From: Bryoerythrophyllum caledonicum
Taxonomy: Eukaryota > Streptophyta > Bryopsida > Pottiales > Pottiaceae
DNA: 64,000 nucleotides
Assembly (NCBI GenBank): GCA_963971425.1
Contig: OZ020521.1
Coordinates: forward strand, 24,940,012-25,004,011
Direction: 5' to 3'
In this document: piece after piece, positions 46,786 through 57,812 of the stretch
Layout: every line of letters begins with the position of its first letter
Position numbering within the stretch: the first letter of the stretch is position 1
Made by a program: the position numbers and the translations under genes
The notes under the pieces: model-generated
What the model saw: only the letters and a program-made list of their open reading frames with translations
The model's database searches: none
Told to the model about the DNA's origin: nothing

Positions 46786-49263
46786 CAATGCAACAAAATA
46801 GCCAGCAAAAAGATCACGACCAACTCTAAAAGAAGGAGGTGGACGATCGCGTCTCTGGCCAACAAAATGCTCATCTTCACGGTACTCCTCGCGAACCTCA
46901 CCCTCCGCTGAGAACTCATCTTCAATGGCATGGGCAATTCGCGTCGTTGGCCAAAAGCCGTCTTCCAATGATATCGGCGTATCCATTGGAATTATCAAAG
47001 CATCTCTAACATCGCGCCAATAATACGATAGCGGCTCAAAACGTGATCTGGCTTCAACAGACTCCCGCGATGATTGATCCTAGTGATCGATGAATCCTGA
47101 AAGTCCCTTCACCACCTCATGGAGATGCCGCATTATAGAAGGCTTCAATGCATCACGTTCTCCGCGAGGCCATAAAGATCTTCCTTCAGAATCCTCCTTC
47201 CACAATTTGATGCCACTACCTTCTCCTCCTTTTGGAAGCCAATCCTCATCATGACAAAGGATTTTATACTTCATTACCGGACAACCACTAGAGTCCACAT
47301 AAAACTTGAATTGATGAGTCTTCGTATAACCCTGCAAAGCTTCATCACCGTCCGCAATCATATCCCCAATGAACTTCTTAAAGTCAGGAACCTCTTGGAT
47401 GAGATGTGGGATTGTGGGAACACTCTTATTTTTCATAAACGACCTCATGAGCAAAGGAATGGTTGGAAAACTCTCCTTCCTCAGAGTCATACTCCAATGT
47501 CCAAATAAGGCATCTATATCATCATGTGTATGACCAACTAGCATGAAATTAACATATACCTCGCGGAAGATTCGTTAAGCAACAAGGAGAGACCAAAAAC
47601 AAAAAATAAATCTATTTTTGTTATCACCAACAGCATTGTCCATTTGCACGTTTAATATTGGAGGCAAAGGCCTCCTTGGAACTGGGATATCTAGAATCGG
47701 CCCTAATGGATCCACACACATCTCAGCACCCCGTAATACCGCCGCATACAATGGATGAGAACTAGATTCTGGAAAGAGTTGCCGGGACGATGACTTCGGA
47801 GGCGCCTCCAGGTCACGCAAAAGTTTTGCGAACGACCCGACCGTGTAATTGGCATCATGGGAGTATAAATCAAGGCCGTAATGGGCGTAACGCTAGTCCA
47901 CATGACCATGGGCAAGCATGCCTGTGATTGCAAGAGGAAACTTCATAAGCCCATCTAAGTGCTTTGTTGTATGTGAAAAAACCGGGGAGGCGGTCTTGGA
48001 GTGATCCATCTTATCATGCATGATGGTAAGAACCTCCTGGGGCGACGACTTTGATCGAAATCGGTTCAGGTAGTACAAGTCCCGATATGAGAAAGCACAT
48101 CCGATGTGAACCTGCATCTTCTTTTGCCATAGCAGTGATACTTGTGTCCCAGGTTGAGTAAGCTTCTTCTGATCCTGGTATGTGTCACAAGTAGAACAAC
48201 GGGCAAAGTTATCTCCACCTTTCTTGGCATAGTACTCAGGGAAGCTCACTCGCTGAATCTTTTTCAAGCTTGAGGTTGAGATTGGCGGCAATCCTCAATC
48301 AGCGAGATGATCATCAAGAAGCGGTATCTGATCCTTCCACTTAAAACTTGCAGGGAGGACCTCTGCCACAACCTTCTCGCCAGATGGGAGAACACGAGAC
48401 TTGTGAGGCATGTGGTCTGCATGTCTATCGAGGATGGCTCCAAGAGCGGCGGTAGCCACAACCGTATGACCTCTAGGCTTACGCAAACCGGTATTGCCAT
48501 GGTGTTGAGCACCATGACCAGCGGCAACGTCCTTCGCATTCCGATAGAAAGTACTCGAACTTACACCCATGATTTTCATCCAGGCATGAGCACAAACGTC
48601 CACACCCTCTAGGGTCGCAACCTTCCTACCCGCAGCGTTTCTATGAAACTGCCTGTGAACGTCGAGTTTGATATGATTCCTGAACTGCACGATGGTCTCA
48701 CTGTAAAAGCGCGTACGGAGGATTTTTATTTTATCTCTAGGGTAGTGCTGAACACAATTTTGAATGCAACAACTATTGCTCGCAACTGCGTTAATGGAAA
48801 GAGGGGTCATGAGGAATTCAGCATTCCTGGACACTGTTGGACGTGTATTCCTTGAGGAATTGTCGTACGAACGGGAGCTCCCACCTAGAGGTCTGTTACT
48901 CGCAACCAACCAGACATTGTAAACGTCCCTAAGGCAATGATGGAAGAGACTCACACCGTTTAAGAAGACTTGTTGAATAGGCCAAGACTTAAACGAGTTC
49001 CTCCACTCATGAAGAGCTTTCTCTAGAACAAAAGTACTGGACACCTGTACTACAACATTCGAATCCCCAAGATGACCAGAGGAACCTAGAAGTGCACTGG
49101 AGCGGACATTGCGAACCAACCCCTCCGCAACGCAAACACCCGAACCATTGTGAAGCGAAACAGTCATCCCGAACCAGAGACGGCGAGGAATAACATCAAA
49201 CTTAGGAAGGTCTGGGTTAACGGGAGCGTCAACATGAACATTGTCGTCCTCCGAGGACAACAT
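46489..49263 (-). pseudogene. gene B of AB3: decayed DUF7869-type transposase
   Basis: Starts MLSSEDDNVHVDAP at 49263. Stops: TGA 48295-48297, TAG 47893-47895, TAA 47575-47577, TAG 47080-47082. The 3' end differs from AB1 and AB2: a short deletion near 46505 makes the frame end at TTRPP-stop instead of IPKGQVAIIKAS. It is almost identical to the AB2 copy through the body, which is surprising given its greater divergence elsewhere; gene conversion or template exchange is possible. A truncated duplicate end lies at 44232-44528. Confidence 0.8.
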
Positions 49264-49369
49264 CCTGCATTCCAATGAGAAAATTATTAGATAATCCTTC
49301 TAATAAGTATGGGTGAATACCTTGTAAGAATGGATATCAATGTAGATGCTTATTAAGTGGGTAATTTAG

Positions 49370-49815
49370 CTTGAATCGAGGTAAGGTCTAGCGCTTGAGA
49401 AATAACTTGCATTTAACTGAATTGACATTGTGCAGCAGGCAATTTTAGCTCGACTCGAGGTAAACTCAGATTGTATTATTTGACAAGAATACAATTTCAT
49501 GTTAGCACTCTTAATGCGATTATGAAATAATCACACCCTTGACAATGACATTTTAGCTCGAGTTGAGCTAAACTGTCGAACCAAAGACAGTAAGATAGTT
49601 TCACTCGAGTCGAGTTAAACTGACGCCGAAAAAATGGTATGACATTTTAGCTCGACTTGAGCCAAACTGTCAAACCATATTTTTCAGGTCAGTTTAGCTC
49701 GACTCGAGCTAAATTGCCGTCGAGAATAAGGTATGACAGTTTAGCTCGACTCGAGCTAAACTGTCGTTGAATTTATAATATGACACTTTAGCTCGATTCG
49801 AGCTAAATTGTCCTT
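49370..49815. repeat. AB palindrome cluster upstream of gene B (AB3)
   Basis: Six or seven copies of the AGCTCGASTCGAGCT palindrome or close variants between 49445 and 49812, separated by about 45-60 bp with TATGACA/GTAAGAC-like linkers. Confidence 0.82.
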
Positions 49816-49979
49816 CCGTGATTCCCGGCGTCATTTTTGGTCTTTGTGTTGACAAACTTTTCAGCCTATGAATCTGCCTGTCTATATACTAGCACCCGAA
49901 TTCCTGCGTTAGTCATCGACATAGTCGCAGTGACGCTTCAAAATCACAGTGACAACTGGAACTAGAGCAAAAACCTTCA

Positions 49980-50345
49980 CTGTCACATCCTAATTGCTAG
50001 AGTGCACGGAGAATGCAAGAAGTATATATCAATGTGTATCTTATGAAGTAGACTTTCGGTGCGTTGTTGCGTCGCGTAAGCGCCGAACTCAACCTTGCGC
50101 AACCCTAAACCCTCCTCAACCTCCCACAGTTGTACCACCTCCAAGCCTCTCCCAAACAACCTTGCACAACAACCAAACCGAGAAGGGAAAAAAATGTAGA
50201 AAGTGGGCGGAGGTTCGGCGAGGTCACTCACGGACACACAGCCGTTTCAGAATTGGCGGGAGAAAACTTCAGAATTAGCGGGAGGAAACTTTTCCACCGC
50301 CCCTTAAAAAAACAAATTTGAAATCTTGGCGGGAAACTTAATGAC
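49980..50345 (-). promoter_or_regulatory. gene B upstream region of AB3 with E2F consensus
   Basis: Contains TTGGCGGGAAA at 50326-50336 and TTGGCGGGA / TTAGCGGGA boxes near 50253 and 50275. Homologous to 5150-5560. The ORFs here are not conserved in frame between copies. Confidence 0.45.
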
Positions 50346-50430
50346 CTATTTCCTGGTCGACTAAAATAAGGAAGAGTACATACCTCGAATATACTCAAAA
50401 ATGCAAGTAATATACACGTAAATGTGGGAT

Positions 50431-50540
50431 TCAGGGTTAGGATAACGCTCAGGGTTTAGGGTTAGGGTTTAGGATTAGGGTTAGGGTTTGGGTTTAGGGT
50501 TTAGAATTTCGGGTTCAGGATTTGGATTCAGGGTTTGGGG
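50431..50540 (+). repeat. degenerate telomere-like tract of AB3
   Basis: TTAGGG/TTTAGGG variants at the same element position as 5621 and 38755. Confidence 0.82.
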
Positions 50541-50934
50541 TACTTGGTTTTGGTATTATCTTGCCGATGATATATCATTTCAATTTGCTAATACTTTGAA
50601 TATTCCGGATATTGACAATTCAACTACGGTATAGGGAAATGTAGAGAACATATTGAAATGATTAGAGTGAATTTGTATTACAATTCAAATAGGACTTATC
50701 TATAAAGTTGAAAGAAAAGACCTTTACAAATGAGTAGCATTATAAAAACAAAAAACAAATTATATGTGTACTTGAATTTTGAGCAAAAATGTATGTATTC
50801 AAACATGCTTTGGACATCATTTCTTTGGGGTTTTTTAAAAGTGCATAATGTTACTATTTTGTAATTAACTTTGAGTGTTCATTCTTTCGCAAGAATCCCA
50901 ACTGTCCCCATGGTCTGGATTTGGAATTGAAATT

Positions 50935-53900
50935 GATTACTATCTACTAAGTACCCAAAGACTGAAAATGTGTGGAAACTAATAATTGGATTAAAATAAA
51001 TTATTCTTGAGTTCACATTGTAATATCATGAGTTTAGGGTGTGACAATCTAAGCATGACATGAAAGATGGAGGAATTCTTGACCATGCATAATTTATTTT
51101 ATGTTTTGACGTGAAATTAAAGACTCTATCACTTGTAAAACATAGAGAGTGGAACAATATTAAAATATTTAAAGAAGAAATGGAATAACCTCCTCATGGC
51201 AATTAAAGGATAATCAAAATATAAAATATAACTAGTACAAAGTGTATCACTTGGTGCATCAAGCATAATTTAATGTTCATAATGTAAGTAATTTTGGATT
51301 TATTTATACATGCAATAAACGAATAATTAGTTTTTTAGCACGTTCAAGTGGGCTCAAATTATATTTTAAATTCTCAAATTTTTGTACAAGAATGGTGGAA
51401 AACATGAGGCATATTACTAAGTAATTTATTTTTGTATTCATGAACGTCTTCAATAAAAGTTATGCTAGCCAAAAGAGAAACTTCTCGATTGCCTGCAGTT
51501 CAAGCAACTTAAAAACCTTATGCTATGACACACTATGGAATGTGATATTTTCAATACATAGAAGTAATATAAGAACGTTTGATATTGTGGAAAAACATGT
51601 TATTTTTCTAGTGAAAAACATGTTATTTTTCTAGTGAAAAATAAGATTATATCCCAACTCATACATTTTCACACATTGTCGCATATTTTTCGTCTAGGGT
51701 ACCAATAATACTTAGACTTCATATCCAATGAAGACTAGAAGATCGTCATATTTTTTTGCTTTTTAATTTTATGATTGGAGATTTAGGTCTGCATATTTTG
51801 AAAATCCTTTTAAAATTAAAAAGATTTATATTTCACCTTGTGAAATACTTTACTAGGAAGAGACGTAGGGAGTTTAAAATGACTGTTTGAAGAAGTGGAA
51901 ATACACATTGCACACACATCAGCTCGGTTTTTAGCAGAGGTGTGTCCCATCACTACGAGCAAAGAACTAATAGGAGTGTGCGCACACACTTTAGCTCCAA
52001 TAGTGCTAACGTGTGGCCCATCACTAGGTGCAGTGAACTAAAAAGAAAATACGTAAGTTTAGCTCTACTAGAGCTAAATTGTGCACCATCACTAAATGGA
52101 GTGGATTAGAAAGCAAAAATGCACTCTTTAGCCCCACTACACACAAGATGGCTTCTAGTGTAGTGGACACAAAATACGAACCCATACACTAATTGTAAAA
52201 TTTACAATAAGAGTAGTGACAAAACTATCATACTACTAAAATTATAATCCGTGCAGTGAACCACGCACCGATCAATCGCGCAGTCAACCGTGCAGTGAAT
52301 TGTAGGAATGGTGCAGTCAACCGTGTAGTTAATTGCGCAGCCAACCGCGCAGTGAATCATGTTACTTTTGTTTTAATATAGTTTGTAATATAAATACTAC
52401 ATAAAAATGGTTGGACTAATGCGTTGCAAAGCATTAGCTTGAGTTTTTGGGTGTGACAAATTTGCATTTGTGTATTGCAATTTGTGCTCTTGATTACAAA
52501 TTTGACGTTCAAGATTTTTTTTGAGTTAAGCTCTAAAGATTGAATTGTAAATTATGAGTTGTAAACTTGGAGTGAAAAATTTGTGAAGTTGGAGTTGTGA
52601 TCTTGGAGGTTGGCATACAAAGTTGGAGTTGCAAAATTGCATATTCAAGTTGTGGAGATTGAAATTACAAGTTTTGAGGTGAGATTGCAAGTTTTGAGAT
52701 TGTGATTGCAAACTGAGTTTGCGGGTGTGTGAATTTGAGATTGTAATTGCAAGTTGAGTTTCTGGGTCTGTAAATTTTGCATTTGTGTGTTGCAATTTGT
52801 GCTTATAAAAATAAAATGAAACTCTTGATTACAAATTTGAGATTCATAACATTTTTGAAATTCCATGTTAAAATGCAAAAAATCAAAGACTTATTTAATT
52901 TTTTTTCTATTCTATTTTATTACATTATTAAAAGTCATGCATAGGTTTCAAAGATATATTTATATTTTATGTAGATTGTTGTTACCTTTCTTTTTTATAT
53001 TTTGTGATATAAAAAATACATTAAAATGGTTGAGCTATTGCGTTGCAAAGCAAGCGCGAACTGCTAATATTACACTAAAGGTCAACTACTACACTAAATG
53101 TCAAACCTAGTAAATAGTGGAACATAAAGTTAGGTAAGGAGCAAAAGGAAAATCTTAAAAATCGGACAAAGTATAAAATACATATGAAGGGAAAATGAAA
53201 TTTCAAGTAGATGATTGGTTACTATCCCTTAAGTACTCAAAGACCGAAAATGTGCGCAAACTAGTAGTTGGATTAAAATATCTTATTCTTGAGTTCACAT
53301 TGTATTATCATGAGTTTAGGGTGTGGCAATCTAAGCATGACATGAAAGATGAAGGAATTCTTGACCATACGCAATTTATTTCACGTTTTGATGTGAAATT
53401 AAAGACTTTGTCATTTGTAAAACATAGAGAGTGGAACAATATTAAAAGATTTAAACAAGAAATGGAATGACCTCCTCATGACAAAAAAAGGATAATCAAA
53501 ATAGAAAATATAACTTATTCAAAGTGTATCACTTAGTGCATCAAGCGTAATTTAATGTTCATAATGTAAGTGATTTTAAATTTATTTATACATGCAAAAA
53601 AGAATAATTAGTTTATGAGCAAGTTCCAGTGGTCGCAAATTATATTTCAAATTCTCAAAATTTTGTAGAAGGATGATAGAAGTCATGAGGCATATTTCTA
53701 AGTAATTTATTTTCTCATCGAACGTCTTCAATAAAAAATTATGCTAGCCAGAAGAGGAACTTCTTGATTGCCGGCACGTCGAGCAACTTCAAAACCTTTT
53801 GCTATGACATAGTATGGAATGTGATATTTTCAATTCATAGAAGTAATATTAGAACGTTTGATATTGTGGAAAAACATGTTATTCTTCTAGTGAAAAATAA

Positions 53901-54760
53901 GATTATATCCCAATTCATACATTTTCACACATTGTCACATATTATTGATTTAGAGTACCAGAAATACTTAGACTTCATATCCACTGAAGACTAGGAGATT
54001 GTCTTTTTTTTTTGCTTTTTAATATTACTATTGGAGGTTTAGGTCTATAGAATTTGAAATTCCTTTTAAAATTCAAAAGATTTATATTTCACCTTGTGAA
54101 ATACTTAACCATTAAGAGAAGTACGGAGTTCAAAATGATTGTTTGAAGAAATGGAAATATACATTGCACATACATCTGCTTGGTTTTTAGCAGAGGAGTG
54201 CCCCATCACTACGTGGAATGAACTAAAAGGAGTGTGTGCACACACTTTAGCTCCAGTAGTGCTAACGTGTGCCCCATCACTAGGTGCAGTGAACTAAAAA
54301 GAAAATACGCACAATTTAGCTCTACTAGAGCTTAATTGTGCACCATCACTAAATGGAGTGGATTAGAAAGCAAAATTGCACTATGTAGCTCCAGTACATA
54401 GAAGATGGCTTCTAGTGTAGTGGACACTAAATAGGAAACCATACACTAATTGTAAAATTTACAATAAGTGTAGTGACAAAATTATATTACACTAAATGTC
54501 AACTACTACTCTAAATGTCAATCCTAGTAAATAGTGGAACATAAAGTTTTTTACTTGTGGACAGTTACTCTATGAAACCTTAATAATGATTTGGTTACAT
54601 CTTGAGCATCAAAGTAAAGAAGGATTGAGTGCATGTAGAAAAACAAGAATTTGCAAGAAAGAGCTTGGGAATAATAGGACGTAGGTATGAAGCAAAAAGA
54701 AAATCTCAAAAATTGGACAAAGTATAATATACATATGAAGGAAAAATGAAATTTCAAGTA
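50935..54760. repeat. tandem duplication within the AB3 spacer
   Basis: Positions 53220 to about 54750 repeat 50935 to about 53215 minus the Helitron. The junction near 53205-53220 fuses the TTTCAAGTAGATGATTGG motif (compare 54752) to TTACTATC...AAGTACTCAAAGAC (compare 50940), so an unequal exchange between AB spacers is likely. Neither unit encodes a convincing protein; both hold variant palindromes (51985-52085, 54245-54340). Confidence 0.7.
52228..53067 (+). mobile_element. non-autonomous Helitron (840 bp)
   Basis: Begins TCATACTACTAAAATTATAA and ends ...CGCGAACTGCTAA (CTRR), inserted between A (52227) and T (53068) with no target duplication. The paralogous uninterrupted site at 54480-54490 reads ATTATATTACAC. 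A hairpin-forming GCGTTGC-AAA-GCAAGCGC lies just before the 3' end. A second hairpin (CTAATGC...GCATTAG, 52418-52440) suggests a composite of two Helitron ends. No Rep/helicase; positions 52440-52860 are AAGTTGTGAGATTG-type repeats. Confidence 0.8.
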
Positions 54761-57240
54761 GGAGATTGGAAAAATAAGAACATTCTTTCGGGAACGAAAG
54801 TGAGAAAAGAAAGGAATATTGGAGAAGGGAAAAACTTAAACATACAATAAATATACAAATACAAAAAAAATACTCATTAGATATCCATCACATATGCAAT
54901 CAATGTGCATTACATATTCAGTAAATATTCATTAAATACTCATTGAATATTGGGATAAACATTGATTTTATATTTGAAATTTATTAACTATTCATTAACT
55001 ATTCATTAACAATACATTAAATATTTTATAAATAATCCTTAAATATACAAATATACAAATATTAATTAAACTGTCATAAAATATACTCATAAAACTCTAA
55101 AGATTCATTAAATAATATTTAAATATTCTTTAACTGTTCATAAAAATGACAGATATACAAATAGACATTAAATATTCTAATAAAAATCATTACAAAGTCA
55201 TTAGTTATTGGCTAAAGATATGATTACACATTAAATATTCATTAGATATTCCTAAATAATGTAAAAGAAATGCAAGACAAAATAATGAGAATAGTTTTAA
55301 ATAAGACGATAAGAATTTGAGGTTGAAGATGAGACAAGAAGAATAAATGCATGGCGACCGGTTGGCAGAAGATTCTGAGCTAACACTATGTATGAAGTAA
55401 CAAATTTGTGTGCTAGGGTAGGGTTTTGATTGAGGGCTAATACCAGATGAACTACAGTAGGTGGACAAATGAAGGATAATATTAATGACAATGGCGGCTA
55501 AAACTAATTGCCAACTTGTTGACAAATAGTGTACTAGAAAAATAGCATCTCCACCGGGGCAGAGGGTCCGGGAGAATGTGTCCAATCATGTAATGCCACG
55601 AGGGAATTAAAAAACAATAGAAACCTAAAGAAAAATGGGCCAACTACGGCGACAGCGGCGAGCGCTGGCGTTCCTCTAGAGTGGTCAATTCCAGGACGGG
55701 TGCGAAAGGGAAAGGGTAACCCCTCTACCGTCATCTCAAACTTGGGCACGTCTTGCGTTGGCGTGGAAAATTCTCTCTCACGGGTGGAGATGCTCTAACT
55801 ACACTATTTGTATCGTTATATTAAAAGAAAATATACTAAAGCTTAACATACTAAAGCAAAATGAAGTGAAATAAAAAGAAAAAATTCACACTTTAGCTCT
55901 ATTAGAGCTAAAGTGTGCACCATCACTAAATGTAGGGAACTCAAAAATATGCACACTTTAGCTCCAATAGAGCTAAAGTGTGCACCAACATTTATTTTAA
56001 AATGATACTACTGCAAGATGTGGTCTTAACATACTATTAGTCTGTTCGATTCATAAAGTAATAAATATCAAATGCACAAAAAAAGAAAATTGGAATCAAA
56101 ATAATAGAATCTTAAATCGTATGGTTAGCTCTATTTAAAATGTGCTTCACCCCTCTCCAACACCTAATAACTAGTGTAGGAGGAACTTATATATATCGAT
56201 GGTAATGAATTTACACCTTGTGTAATGCAGTAATTGAAAATGTGTCAAGTGAAAGCCAGCTAATCCACTCAGAGCATGAAACAAAACCAAGCACTTCAAT
56301 CCTATTTTCAACACTAAACACATGAGTTGTTCACGTCCGTACAATCAAAGATTGTGTATTATGAATAATATGTAAATATATAAGTCTTAAATGAGATCAG
56401 ACGTTTGAAATTGGAAATATTATATTTTCTTTGAGTCCCGATCATTGTCTCAGAATATATAAATTTGTAGTGTTTTAGGCTCAGAGAAATTGTCTTGGAA
56501 ACTTACAAGTAGAGAAATTGTAAACGCGTATAAAAGTGAAATTACGAGAAGGTTTAACTTTTGTTAAAAAAGAAATGGAAAATGTGCAAAAAGTACGAAA
56601 TCAAAGTGAACATCGATAAGAATTTTTTTAAAAAAAATCTCAAAAAAGTTGGCACATCCACCATAATAACCAAGGGTATTAGCCCGATATCTGAGGGATC
56701 ATCCCGAGGGTATGGCGGCGATCCCACAGGTATCCCGAGGGTATCTTGAGGGTATCCACACGGCTATAGGAACCGTCCTCACGGCTTAGGGTCTGAAGTG
56801 GAAGATGTCCAGGGTTTGGAGTTGGGCCGCGACCTCCTTTCTTCTCTCTCATTTTCGTGTTCCTGTGCGTGTACCTCTTTGTCTTCGTGTCTGTGTTCGT
56901 GTCTGTGCTCTTCCACTTTTTGTTCGTGTTTGTCTTGCGCTCGTGCTCGTGCTGCGCTTGTGTTTGTAGTACGCTCGTGTTCGTGTTGCGTTCGTGCTGG
57001 TGTTGCACTTATATTTGTGTAGAGTATTGCTCAGTTTGTGTTTGTAGGAGCAATTTTGATAGAGTTTCTGTTAGGGTTTGTTGCGCACGTTCTCCGAAAT
57101 GTGTAGGCTTAGGTTTTCTGCTCATAGGATTTGTAGACTGTGAGGCTTAGAATTAAGTGAGGTTTGAAGCACATAGAGATAGAAACTCATGAAGCTGTGA
57201 AGGATTGACGTGGATTTTGAACGAGGAGGAAGAAGGAGCT
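54760..57240. other. AB3 spacer and gene A leader
   Basis: Diverged counterpart of 17420-19990: an AT-rich ATTAAATATTC tract (54870-55260), variant palindromes near 55885-55985, ATCCCGAGGGTATC motifs (56690-56760), then a TTCGTGTTCGTG-type microsatellite (56850-57010) and the non-coding exon ending GTTAAAG|GTATGT (about 57264). No gene called. Confidence 0.65.
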
Positions 57241-57812
57241 GGAGACGACTTTCGACAGTTAAAGGTATGTGTACAGTTCGCGTTCTTGTACAATTGTTTC
57301 ATGGTTTATCTGGTTTGGTGAATTATGTTTGTTGTTTCGTGTTTTCTGGTTTTCTGTTTGCTGAAATTATGGTGTTTGGTGGTGTTTGCTGTGATTGTAT
57401 GGTTTTTTTTCTTCTTCAGGCATTTGTTGTTTCTTATTGCTCTTAGTTTCAGTTTGTATTAGGAGTCCGTGAGTTGATTGTTGTTTTGTGGAATTGGTGT
57501 TAATATCTGTCGTAGTGTTGATGCTAGTTCGGTTTTTTTAAAAAACTGTAGTTTCAATGTGCTGCTTTGAATGTGCTGCTTTGTGTTCAATGTGCTGGTT
57601 TTAGTGTTTTGATTTCAATGTGAATGATTTCAATTTGTTGGATTCAATGTGTTGATTTCAATTTGCTGATTTGAATGTGGTGGTTTCAATGTGCTGGTTT
57701 CAATGTGTTGGTTTTCATGTCCTACTTTGATTGATTGTGTGTGTGCGTTTGTTATTGTTCTTGCAGGACGTCTAGTTCCAGCAGATTTTGTCTGGGATTA
57801 GAGTTCATAACT

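Noticed and set aside
40034..49275. Genuine head-to-head duplication of gene B as a single palindromic gene pair
   Set aside because: The symmetry comes from AB2 inserted in inverted orientation next to gene B of AB3, and is exaggerated by the unmerged contig overlap at the N gap.
52440..52860. Helitron-captured gene fragment
   Set aside because: The interior is AAGTTGTGAGATTG-type repeats without a convincing coding frame.
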